Shown here: positions 1 to 5,911 of the stretch, piece after piece
Numbering within the stretch: the stretch's first letter is position 1
Layout of the letters: every line of letters starts with the position of its first letter
Notes under the pieces: model-generated
The model's database searches: none
Told to the model about the DNA's origin: nothing
Seen by the model: the letters and a program-made list of their open reading frames with translations, nothing else
Source of the DNA: Proteobacteria bacterium UBA2383
GTDB lineage: Bacteria; Pseudomonadota; Gammaproteobacteria; Competibacterales; Competibacteraceae
DNA: 5,911 bases
Direction of reading: 5' to 3'
Assembly: GCA_002343485.1 (NCBI GenBank)
Contig: DDST01000063.1
Span: 1 to 5,911 of the forward strand
Translations under genes and position numbers: made by a program

Positions 1-180
1 TGGGGGGATGTGAGTTTCTTTTTCAAGCATGACGCTGATATCGAAAAAATCGCGATTGTCGGTGATCTGCGCTGGCGTGACGATATGCTGATTTTTCTAT
101 TCGCTGATTACCGGCGATCTGAGGCGCGGTTTTTTACCGAACATGAGCGCGATAAAGCTAAAGCCTGGCTGGTTGCTTGA
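1..180 (+). CDS. SpoIIAA-like (STAS/SEC14 domain) protein, C-terminal part
   Basis: An open frame enters from the left edge and ends at TGA 178-180, leaving 59 residues. The pattern IEKIAIVGDLRW, followed by FFTEHERDKAKAWL near the end, matches the C-terminal half of the SpoIIAA-like family (DUF3478). In that family a conserved 'hIAhVGD.rW' strand and a closing '.F...e...A..WL' helix are usual. Members are small soluble cytoplasmic proteins of about 120 residues with a STAS/SEC14-like fold, so roughly half is missing here. The precise biochemical role is unknown for most of them. Despite the fold name, nothing here indicates an anti-sigma-factor antagonist. It lies 202 bases before the permease gene, with a hairpin between them, so the two are probably not one transcript. 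Family call is fairly sure; function is not. Confidence 0.75.
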   Translation, partial: WGDVSFFFKHDADIEKIAIVGDLRWRDDMLIFLFADYRRSEARFFTEHERDKAKAWLVA

Positions 181-249
181 GCCGTTGCACGTTCGTAAAT
201 ACTTTTTTGCATTTACTGGTTACGCAAATGCGTGCATTGACACTGATCA

Positions 250-318
250 TTCTAGCGTAACCGTTCACTCCCCTCTCCCGTCAGCGGGCGAGGGGGCTGA
301 ATGATTGCGTTCTAGCGT
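250..318. repeat. 9-bp direct repeat bracketing a hairpin
   Basis: TTCTAGCGT occurs at 250-258 and again, perfectly, at 310-318. The 51 bases between the copies contain the hairpin at 262-303. A short perfect repeat on both sides of a palindromic insert is what a target-site duplication of a small mobile element would look like. Two copies of a 9-mer 60 bp apart could also arise by chance or act as paired binding sites. The repeat is seen directly; its origin is inference. Confidence 0.45.
262..303. repeat. Long intergenic hairpin, CCCCTCTCCCG type
   Basis: Arms 262-280 and 285-303 pair over 19 positions around a 4-base loop (TCAG). There are two mismatches (268/297 and 276/289) and two G-T pairs (269/296 and 263/302). 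The core is CCCCTCTCCCG against CGGGCGAGGGG. Palindromes of this composition recur between genes in many gammaproteobacterial genomes, so this is probably one copy of a dispersed repeat. No T-run follows on either side, so it is not a standard intrinsic terminator, although it may still separate the upstream gene from the permease transcript. The pairing is certain; membership of a repeat family is from general knowledge and not checked. Confidence 0.6.
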
Positions 319-348
319 TGGCCCCGATTCTTACCGCAAATACCTTCA

Positions 349-354
349 TAAAAT
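349..354 (+). promoter_or_regulatory. Possible -10 box ahead of the permease gene
   Basis: TAAAAT lies 28 bases before the permease ATG and matches the sigma-70 -10 consensus at five of six positions. The expected -35 region (about 326-331, GATTCT) is a poor match. It is the best -10 candidate between the hairpin and the start codon, but the support is weak. Confidence 0.2.
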
Positions 355-382
355 AGAGTTGGATTTTTGCTGAAATCGGCTC

Positions 383-3300
383 ATGTTTCTTTCTGATCTA
401 TTTATCCAGCGTCCAGTTTTCGCCGTGGTTGTTAATCTGCTGATTGTGGTCAGTGGGATTATGGCGCTGCGCGGGTTGCCGGTGCGCGAGTTGCCTGATG
501 TGGACGCTTCGGTGGTTACCGTCACGACCCGTTATGCGGGCGCGGCCCCAGCGATTATCGATACCAGCATCACCGAAGTCATCGAGGGTGCGGTCGCCCG
601 GGTGGATGGCGTTGAACGTATCGAATCCGGTTCGAGCGAAGGCACCGGCCAAACCCGAATCACCTTTGTCACTGGCCGGAATATCGATAGCGCTGCCGCC
701 GACATCCGTGATGCGGTGGGTTCGGTCGCCAATCGGCTTCCCGAGGATGCCGACGAGCCGCGCATTCTCAAAGCTGATAGCGATAGCTCGCCAGTGATGC
801 GTATTTCCCTGACCAGCGACCGCCGGTCCGGCGAGGAGCTGACCGATCTGGCGGAACGCCGTATCGTCGATCGCCTGACCACCGTGTCCGGTGTGGGTGA
901 GGTAGCTCTTAGCGGTGCCCGTCGCTATGCTCTGCGCATCTGGTTAAACAATGAGGCCTTGGCGGCGCGCGGTCTGACTGTCAGTGATGTGGAAACCGCT
1001 CTGCGCCAGGCTAACGTGGAGCGGCCCTCTGGCAACCTGGAATCCCGCCACCGGCAATTGCGTGTCCTCGTCAATAGCCGGCTGAAAACCCTCGAAGAGT
1101 TCCGCAACCTGGTGATCGTCCAACGCGACGGTTACCCGATCCGGCTATTCGAAGTGGCGCGGGTCGAGCAGGGTGTCGAGGATGACCGTTCCCGGGTGCG
1201 CACCAATGGCAGAAATTCGGTGACCTTGCAGGTGATTCGTCAATCCAAGGCCAATACTCTAGCGGTATCGGCTGGAGTGCGGGCCGAGTTGGAGCGCCTG
1301 CGCCCGCAATTGCCCGAGGACATGCACCTGATCGTTTCCACCGACGACGCGCTGTTCATCCAGGCCAGTATTGATGAAGTAGTGAATACCTTATTGATCG
1401 CAATCGGCGTAGTGGTGCTGGTGATCTTCGCCTTTCTCTACTCAGTCCAGGCAACCCTGATCCCGGCGCTGACCATTCCGGTTTCGATTATCGGTTCCTT
1501 CATGCTGCTGGCAGCGCTTGGCTTTTCCATTAACCTGTTGACTCTACTGGCGCTGATCCTGGCCATTGGTCTGGTGGTGGACGATGCCATCGTCGTGCTG
1601 GAGAACGCTCAGCGCCGGGTTGATCACGGTGAATCACCGCTGGCCGCTGCATATCGGGGAACCCGTCAAGTGACCTTTGCGGTGTTGGCTACCAGCGCGG
1701 TCCTGATTGCAGTCTATGTACCGCTATCGATGCTCGGTGGCGATGTCGGGAAGCTGTTTCGGGAGTTCGGCCTGGTATTGGCGGCGGCGGTGGTGATTTC
1801 CACCTTTGTGGCTTTGTCGCTAACCCCGATGTTGTGTTCCCAATTACTGGGGCGCGAGGGTCGTCCATCCAACCGCTTTATGCGGTTGGCGGAGCGGATT
1901 TTCGCTGCCCTGGGGCGCGGTTACCAGAAGGCACTGAATGGGGCGTTGAATATGCCGTTGGTAGTGCTGGCAGTGGCAACCTTGTTAGCGGGTGTGGCGC
2001 TGCTGCTGTATCGCGACCTGCCTCAGGAACTGGCGCCGAGTGAAGACCGCGGGGTGTTTTTCATCTCCGCCAAAGCCCCGGAAGGGGCAACACCTGATTT
2101 TACCGATGCGGGCGTTCGCAAGATTGAGCAGGTGCTACAACCGCTATTCAACGATGGTGAAGCCTGGCGGCTGGTCTCTGTGGTTGGACGAGGCGATGGC
2201 AACCAGGCTTTTGTGGTCGTTGGACTCACGGATTGGAGCCAGCGTACCCGCAGTCAACAAACTATCGTCAATGCTCTGCGTGGTCCGTTACGCGGCATTC
2301 CTGATCTGCGGGCTATTCCTATCAGCCGTTCCACGCTGGGACGCAGCGCGAGCGCTCAAGCGGTGCAATTCGTCATCGGCGGACCCGATTACCCAACTGT
2401 AGTGGCCTGGAGTGAAATGATCATGGCTCGCGCCCGGCAGAACCCAGGGTTGACTTCCATCGATAGTGATTATCAAGCCAGCCAACCGGCTTTACGGGTC
2501 GACATCAATCGGCTGCTCGCTGACGAACTCGGCATTCCAGTTGCGCGTATCGCCGCCACTTTGCAAACGCTGCTGGCTTCACGAGAGGTGACGACGCTTA
2601 TTGACCGGGGCCGGGAATATGCGGTGTTGTTGCAAGCTGAGGCGGCAGACCGGCGTCAGCCAGGCGATTTGCAAGGGGTTTTCGTCCGTGGGGATAAGAG
2701 TGATGAATTGATCCCCCTCAGTGCAGTAGCGGAATGGCGTGAGGAAGCCTCAGCGTTAGCGCTGCGCCGCTTTGACCGCTTGCCGGCGGTGACGATCGAC
2801 GCTTCTCTGGTGGGTGACTATGATCTGAACCGCGCGACAGCCGACCTTCAGCGCATCGCTGCTGAAGAATTACCGATGGAGGCGCGCACCTCATTTACCG
2901 GTGCGGCCGCGTCGTTTCTGGAAACCTCGGGAGGTCTGTATTTCACGTTTGGTTTTGCGCTACTGATCGTGTTTCTGGTATTGGCTGCGCAGTTCGAGAG
3001 TTTCATTCACCCGCTTATTATTTTGCTGACGGTGCCGGTGGGAGTGACTGGCGCGCTGCTGGCATTGCGGCTCACCGGCCAGTCACTGAATATCTATAGC
3101 CAGATTGGCGGGGTGCTGTTAATCGGTCTGATGACCAAGAACGGAATCTTGATTGTCGAATTTGCCAATCAGTTGCGGGCGCAAGGGCTGGAGATTCGAG
3201 ATGCAGTGCTGGCCAGCGCCAGTCAACGGTTGCGGCCAATTTTGATGACCGTATTATCAACGGTATTGGGGGCGTTGCCGCTGGCGCTGGCCACCGGAGC

Positions 3301-3478
3301 CTGGGCGGAAAGCCGCATCGCGATTGGTGTGGTGGTGATCGGGGGACTGTTGCTATCAACCGGATTGACGTTGTTTCTAACGCCGGTGCTCTATCACCAG
3401 TTGGCCGGTTTTACACGGCCAGTTAATGCTATTCAGCAACGCTTGATGGCGCAATTGGATTTAATTAAAAGCGGCTGA
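383..3478 (+). CDS. RND efflux transporter permease subunit (HAE-1/AcrB type)
   Basis: This 1031-residue inner-membrane protein would export hydrophobic or amphiphilic compounds using the proton gradient, as a trimer in a three-part pump. It starts MFLSDLFIQRPVFA, typical of the family. TM1 is about residues 12-29, the first periplasmic domain 35-330, TM2-TM6 333-486, TM7 525-543, the second periplasmic domain 545-848, and TM8-TM12 852-1005, giving the usual duplicated 12-helix plan. The proton-relay residues are intact: D400 and D401 in TM4 (GLVVDDAIVVLEN), K919 in TM10 (GLMTKNGILIVEF), and R949 and T956 in TM11 (RLRPILMT). They align with AcrB D407, D408, K940, R971 and T978. The DD pair in a VVDDAIVVLEN context favours HAE-1 over metal-exporting HME pumps. 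A stop codon at 371-373 makes ATG 383 the only start, yet no clear ribosome-binding site precedes it. No adaptor or outer-membrane channel gene flanks it. The substrate cannot be told. Confidence 0.95.
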   Translation: MFLSDLFIQRPVFAVVVNLLIVVSGIMALRGLPVRELPDVDASVVTVTTRYAGAAPAIIDTSITEVIEGAVARVDGVERIESGSSEGTGQTRITFVTGRNIDSAAADIRDAVGSVANRLPEDADEPRILKADSDSSPVMRISLTSDRRSGEELTDLAERRIVDRLTTVSGVGEVALSGARRYALRIWLNNEALAARGLTVSDVETALRQANVERPSGNLESRHRQLRVLVNSRLKTLEEFRNLVIVQRDGYPIRLFEVARVEQGVEDDRSRVRTNGRNSVTLQVIRQSKANTLAVSAGVRAELERLRPQLPEDMHLIVSTDDALFIQASIDEVVNTLLIAIGVVVLVIFAFLYSVQATLIPALTIPVSIIGSFMLLAALGFSINLLTLLALILAIGLVVDDAIVVLENAQRRVDHGESPLAAAYRGTRQVTFAVLATSAVLIAVYVPLSMLGGDVGKLFREFGLVLAAAVVISTFVALSLTPMLCSQLLGREGRPSNRFMRLAERIFAALGRGYQKALNGALNMPLVVLAVATLLAGVALLLYRDLPQELAPSEDRGVFFISAKAPEGATPDFTDAGVRKIEQVLQPLFNDGEAWRLVSVVGRGDGNQAFVVVGLTDWSQRTRSQQTIVNALRGPLRGIPDLRAIPISRSTLGRSASAQAVQFVIGGPDYPTVVAWSEMIMARARQNPGLTSIDSDYQASQPALRVDINRLLADELGIPVARIAATLQTLLASREVTTLIDRGREYAVLLQAEAADRRQPGDLQGVFVRGDKSDELIPLSAVAEWREEASALALRRFDRLPAVTIDASLVGDYDLNRATADLQRIAAEELPMEARTSFTGAAASFLETSGGLYFTFGFALLIVFLVLAAQFESFIHPLIILLTVPVGVTGALLALRLTGQSLNIYSQIGGVLLIGLMTKNGILIVEFANQLRAQGLEIRDAVLASASQRLRPILMTVLSTVLGALPLALATGAWAESRIAIGVVVIGGLLLSTGLTLFLTPVLYHQLAGFTRPVNAIQQRLMAQLDLIKSG

Positions 3479-3546
3479 TATTGGCTTGGGCACGGTATAG
3501 AAGCTAACCTACTCAGTATGCCTAATCTCAATTCGCCTCCGAGTAC

Positions 3547-4383
3547 ATGATGGCCATTCCTCAACACTTGCTGGTTATTGATCTAGAAACCCGGCCCGAT
3601 GCGGTCATCCTGCCGGCGGATCGCGATCCTGAAGCCTTTCCCAAACCGATCCAGCACGAAGTGATTACCTTGGGCTTCCTGCTGGCACGGATCGAACGCG
3701 ATGGCGAACGGGAGCGTTATCTGATCCGCAAGCTGGGTTCGGCTAGCATCGCTGACCGAAGTGAGCGGGAAATCCTGGCCGGGTTCTGGCAAATGATCGA
3801 CAAGCAGAGGCCGCGTGTGGTGACCTGGAATGGCCGTAGCTTTGATGCCGCCGTTCTTAAGCAGCGTTCATTGATTCATGGCCTGACAGCTTTTAACTGG
3901 TACCGCACCGATCCTCGCTTTGGCTATGACTACCGCTATGAATCCAACTGGCACTGCGACTTGATGGACGTGCTGAGCGATTTCGGCGCTTCGCCGCGGC
4001 TGGGACTCGATGAGGCTGCTCAGGCGTTGGGCCTGCCGGGAAAATGGAATGGTCACGGGGAGAACGTCGCGGAGCAAGCCGCTGCTGGGGACTATGCTGC
4101 CATTAACCAGTATTGCGAAGGCGATGTTCTCAATACCTACTTGCTCTATCTGCGCTGGGCGTATTTCAGCACCCGCCTCAGCGCCCGCAGCCACAACTCC
4201 GGTGTGCAGAATCTACTGGATTATCTTGAAGCAGGCCGGGAGGAACATCCGCACTGGGGCGAGTTTGCCGGACGCTGGCAAGCCAGTACCCGGCCTTGCC
4301 CAATCTTTATCCCTGAAGTATTGAACGATCCGGTACCGCAACCGGCGGAGTCGCATCTGCGCAGTGAGGATGTGCTGCCATAA
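3547..4383 (+). CDS. Predicted 3'-5' exonuclease, PolB-like (DEDDy)
   Basis: The product is a 278-residue soluble protein matching the predicted 3'-5' exonucleases related to the proofreading domain of family B polymerases (DNA_pol_B_exo2 type). These are stand-alone nucleases with no polymerase domain. The three exonuclease motifs are present: Exo I at VIDLETRP with D12 and E14, Exo II at VTWNGRSFDAAVL with N95 and D100, and Exo III at YCEGD with Y189 and D193. Together they give the full DEDDy metal-binding set, so activity is likely: release of nucleotides from 3' ends, probably of DNA. There is no signal peptide or membrane segment. The physiological role and substrate are unknown. It follows the permease after 68 bases with no terminator seen, so co-transcription is possible. 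Two adjacent ATGs (3547 and 3550) could start it; a weak GAG at 3541-3543 sits slightly better for the second. The last 30 or so residues are proline-rich and look disordered. Confidence 0.88.
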   Translation: MMAIPQHLLVIDLETRPDAVILPADRDPEAFPKPIQHEVITLGFLLARIERDGERERYLIRKLGSASIADRSEREILAGFWQMIDKQRPRVVTWNGRSFDAAVLKQRSLIHGLTAFNWYRTDPRFGYDYRYESNWHCDLMDVLSDFGASPRLGLDEAAQALGLPGKWNGHGENVAEQAAAGDYAAINQYCEGDVLNTYLLYLRWAYFSTRLSARSHNSGVQNLLDYLEAGREEHPHWGEFAGRWQASTRPCPIFIPEVLNDPVPQPAESHLRSEDVLP

Positions 4384-4424
4384 AAGGTGCGCACTGAGAC
4401 ATAGTTAGTTGACCCTGAAAAGCG

Positions 4425-4430
4425 TATAAT
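4425..4430 (+). promoter_or_regulatory. Perfect -10 hexamer TATAAT
   Basis: TATAAT lies just before the hairpin block in the plus direction. TTGACC at 4409-4414 looks like a -35 box but is only 10 bases away, which is too close for sigma-70. At normal spacing the hexamer is ATAGTT or TAGTTA (4401-4407), a poor match. There is no TG extension. If used, transcription would begin near 4437 and read through both hairpins. Confidence 0.3.
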
Positions 4431-4458
4431 GACTTGATTTTATTTAACAATGTAGAAA

Positions 4459-4479
4459 ACCGCGCCCTTAGGGCGTGGT
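4459..4479 (-). terminator. Hairpin, possible terminator of the cyclase gene
   Basis: Arms 4459-4467 and 4471-4479 pair over nine positions with one G-T pair and a three-base loop. On the minus strand it reads ACCACGCCC-TAA-GGGCGCGGT and is followed by TTTCT, which resembles an intrinsic terminator with a short T tract. It sits about 160 bases past the cyclase stop codon, which is rather far. On the plus strand A residues precede it and no T-run follows, so plus-strand termination is unlikely. The alternative is a subterminal hairpin of an IS200/IS605-type end. Confidence 0.4.
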
Positions 4480-4522
4480 CGGAGATTCCCTATTGTTGAA
4501 AAGCATAACGCCGCAAATAACC

Positions 4523-4555
4523 GGCCTCAAGAGCTGTGAAGCTGCTCTAGAGGTC
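4523..4555. repeat. 12-position hairpin in the convergent intergenic region
   Basis: GGCCTCAAGAGC (4523-4534) pairs with GCTCTAGAGGTC (4544-4555). There is one A-A mismatch, one G-T pair and a nine-base loop. No T-run follows closely on either strand, so it does not act as an obvious terminator. It could be the second stem of a structured RNA together with the hairpin at 4459-4479. Confidence 0.5.
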
Positions 4556-4641
4556 CGTGTTGATTTGCATTGTTAGCTTTTTATGACCGTTGTGTGTCCA
4601 AAGCAGACATGAGCTTGTTATATCAGTATGGCCAATCACTG

Positions 4642-5703
4642 TTAATCCGAAGCCTGCGGCAACTCGGGGCAATGCCGAGATACTTTGTTTCGTCCCGTCT
4701 CCTTTGCTCGATATAACGCCAGATCAGCTTTTCGAGAAAGAGTGTGATAAGTGTCATTGGTAGAAAAACTAGCAATACCAATACTGACTCTCAGATCAAT
4801 ATGTTGATCCAAATAATTGATCTCGAGGTTCTCCAAGCCTTTTCTCACCTTTTCAGCAAAAAAATCACCACCTTGAATATCAGTATTCTGCAAAACCAAG
4901 CTAAATTCTTCTCCGCCAATACGCCCAAATAAATCAGTTTCTCGTAATATTGACAGGACATACTCGGAAAACTTTTTAAGTACAAGATCTCCTGCATGAT
5001 GACCATAGGCATCATTGATTACCTTAAAATGATCAATGTCTATCATCATCAGCTGTAATTGAGTTTGGTTTCTAGACGCGAGCTTTAGATAAATTTTGGT
5101 TTCTTCTATGAAATGAGAACGATTGCAGATACCAGTAAGACTATCGGTTGAAGCTAAAGCTTTTAGTTTTTCGTTGGCTTGAATCTTTTCTATTTTATCT
5201 TTTCCCATTTCACCAATAATCTCGGTGAGCTTCACCAGGAATGCCAAATTTATTTTTATGGTTTCTTCAGAATATACTGGAGCGCGACCCAGTGCCTCCA
5301 AATATTCATCCTGATCAAAACCAAATTCAGCTGCTTGTTCTTTAAAGTACTCAACGTCTGGCGGCTCGAAAAAAAACTGTCCGGTAAAAAAATTAGCGAC
5401 ATGCTCACCATTCACTAAAACTGGTACAGCTACGTCAACTAAGCCGTTCTTACACCGATAAACGTTGTATTTAAGACCATTTTCTAATTGACCAGCGAGG
5501 AAAGTATCGCTTTCTGTACATCGACAAGCAGTGGCAGGGTTCTTTCGATGAAATTTTGTACAAATATCTTGCCATCCCGTGGCAATGTGAACATTGCCTT
5601 CCAAATCAAGCAATGCAGTAACAACTCCATTAATATCAGTGAAACTTTGGCAAAGCTTGGTTAATGCTGGTATATCGAATAATTCGGTAAATTTATATTG
5701 CAT
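4642..5703 (-). CDS. PocR-domain sensor diguanylate cyclase (GGDEF)
   Basis: The protein (353 residues from ATG 5703) should make cyclic di-GMP from two GTP. Residues about 4-164 match the PocR ligand-binding domain: GWQDICTKFHRKNP, a cysteine cluster (C48, C60, C62, C84) and a GQFFFEPPD segment. A linker (165-182) leads to a GGDEF domain (183-342) opening TDSLTGICNR. Active-site residues are present: D222 and D224 in MIDIDHF, N230, D239, and the signature GGEEF at 263-267. R254-x-x-D257 just before it is a canonical inhibitory I-site. There is no EAL domain and no membrane segment, so this is a cytoplasmic sensor. The ligand is unknown; PocR domains are thought to bind small organic molecules. 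Start choice: ATG 5703 has AGG eight bases upstream and fits the domain edge. ATG 5718 and GTG 5745 are in frame but lack a binding site. The coding DNA is about 37-38% GC in hand-counted lines, far below its neighbours. Confidence 0.9.
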   Translation of the reverse strand: MQYKFTELFDIPALTKLCQSFTDINGVVTALLDLEGNVHIATGWQDICTKFHRKNPATACRCTESDTFLAGQLENGLKYNVYRCKNGLVDVAVPVLVNGEHVANFFTGQFFFEPPDVEYFKEQAAEFGFDQDEYLEALGRAPVYSEETIKINLAFLVKLTEIIGEMGKDKIEKIQANEKLKALASTDSLTGICNRSHFIEETKIYLKLASRNQTQLQLMMIDIDHFKVINDAYGHHAGDLVLKKFSEYVLSILRETDLFGRIGGEEFSLVLQNTDIQGGDFFAEKVRKGLENLEINYLDQHIDLRVSIGIASFSTNDTYHTLSRKADLALYRAKETGRNKVSRHCPELPQASD

Positions 5704-5911
5704 ACTGATAACCTGCATCTTACTGGTAGAGTCAAACAAAGACACTTGCTGTCAATCTCGACAAACGCAAAGAAACTTTAAATAAAGGAGTTTTTCCAAC
5801 CGCTAAAAATCCACCACTATTAAGAGAACTTCGGTTACTGGCTGAAATCGGGCATTGCGGATGATGAATTTTTAGTTGGGTCATTACTTCTACTTTGTCA
5901 GAACACATGTC
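5704..5911. other. Region upstream of the cyclase, no clear gene
   Basis: This AT-rich stretch runs from the cyclase start to the window edge. On the minus strand a frame stays open from the edge (5911) to TGA at 5734-5732, 59 codons, but its translation resembles no family I know. On the plus strand AAAGGAG at 5783-5789 looks like a ribosome-binding site but has no start codon at the right distance. It also contains the inverted repeat at 5796-5879. The cyclase promoter must lie here, but no convincing -35/-10 pair is visible. Confidence 0.3.
5796..5879. repeat. Imperfect inverted repeat near the right edge
   Basis: CTAAAAAT at 5803-5810 is matched perfectly in inverted orientation at 5868-5875. 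The inner flank continues as CCACCAC against TCATCAT (5811-5817 and 5861-5867), where the differences are all C/T. The outer flank carries CCAA on both arms (5796-5799 and 5876-5879), with three extra bases on the left arm. About 43 bases separate the arms. It may be a cruciform, a small palindromic element or the end of an insertion sequence; the window stops too soon to tell. Confidence 0.4.

Larger units (their letters stand above)
4384..4641. other. Structured intergenic region between convergent genes
   Basis: The 258 bases lie between the ends of the exonuclease gene (plus) and the cyclase gene (minus) and hold no supportable coding frame. They contain a perfect TATAAT at 4425-4430 and an outer inverted repeat TTTAACAAT (4443-4451) against ATTGTTGAA (4492-4500), with one G-T pair. 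Inside that repeat is a 9-bp GC-rich hairpin (4459-4479). A second, longer hairpin follows at 4523-4555, and a five-T run at 4578-4582. Read on the plus strand this could be a small RNA of about 145 bases. Read on the minus strand, GGGAATC followed by a CCC-TAA-GGG hairpin recalls the right end of IS200/IS605 (TnpB) elements. Neither reading is established. Confidence 0.35.

Noticed and set aside
195..233. Short dyads GTAAAT/ATTTAC (195-200, 211-216) and ACGCA/TGCGT (222-226, 229-233)
   Set aside because: Arms of five or six bases in an AT-rich gap are expected by chance. No T-run follows to suggest a terminator and no known operator matches.
398..3359. Several 60-136 codon frames inside the permease gene on both strands
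   Set aside because: They are shadows of a long GC-rich gene whose own frame has full family similarity. None has recognisable protein features.
3868..4324. Frames of about 105 codons on both strands within the exonuclease gene
   Set aside because: The exonuclease frame carries all catalytic motifs. The others show no family pattern.
4409..4430. TTGACC followed by TATAAT as a sigma-70 promoter pair
   Set aside because: The spacer is only 10 bases, so the two cannot serve together. The TATAAT is kept alone at low confidence.
5750..5755. TTGACA on the minus strand as the -35 box of the cyclase gene
   Set aside because: At 17 bases the -10 position reads ACTCTA, a poor match, and shifts by one or two bases do not help. 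It would also place the transcript start downstream of the GTG at 5745.
5732..5911. Minus-strand frame of 59 codons open to the window edge
   Set aside because: It resembles no known family, overlaps the longest form of the cyclase gene and may be chance openness. The right flank is needed.
1..5911. CRISPR array, tRNA or rRNA genes
   Set aside because: No regularly spaced repeats, no cloverleaf pattern and no conserved rRNA segment were seen on either strand.

Overview
The window looks like chromosomal DNA of a gammaproteobacterium, or a close proteobacterial relative. Three things suggest this: the protein families present, the GC-rich codon use of most of the window (two hand-counted 60-base lines in the first two full genes gave 65% and 67% GC), and a CCCCTCTCCCG-type intergenic hairpin of a sort common in gammaproteobacterial genomes. 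I cannot name the species.

Layout. Bases 1-180 hold the C-terminal half of a SpoIIAA-like (STAS/SEC14-type) protein. Bases 181-382 are intergenic and carry a long hairpin (262-303) bracketed by a 9-bp direct repeat. Bases 383-3478 encode a complete 1031-residue RND inner-membrane efflux permease of the HAE-1 type, with the proton-relay residues intact. No adaptor or outer-membrane channel gene lies beside it. Bases 3547-4383 encode a predicted PolB-like 3'-5' exonuclease of the DEDDy class. Bases 4384-4641 are intergenic between two convergent genes and contain a TATAAT box and two strong hairpins. Bases 4642-5703 (minus strand, possibly starting at 5745) encode a PocR-domain/GGDEF diguanylate cyclase with much lower GC (hand-counted lines of 37-38%). 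Bases 5746-5911 hold no gene I can support, but do contain an imperfect inverted repeat.

How the parts relate. The genes do not form an obvious pathway. The permease and exonuclease are co-directional with a 68-bp gap and may share a transcript, but nothing in their functions links them. The cyclase is convergent and differs in base composition, so it looks like a separate and possibly acquired unit. Its neighbourhood (the 4443-4555 hairpins on one side, the 5796-5879 inverted repeat on the other) is the least explained part of the window. I did not find a clearly new multi-gene system. The best leads are the hairpin block at 4384-4641, the cyclase with its odd composition, and the hairpin element upstream of the permease.
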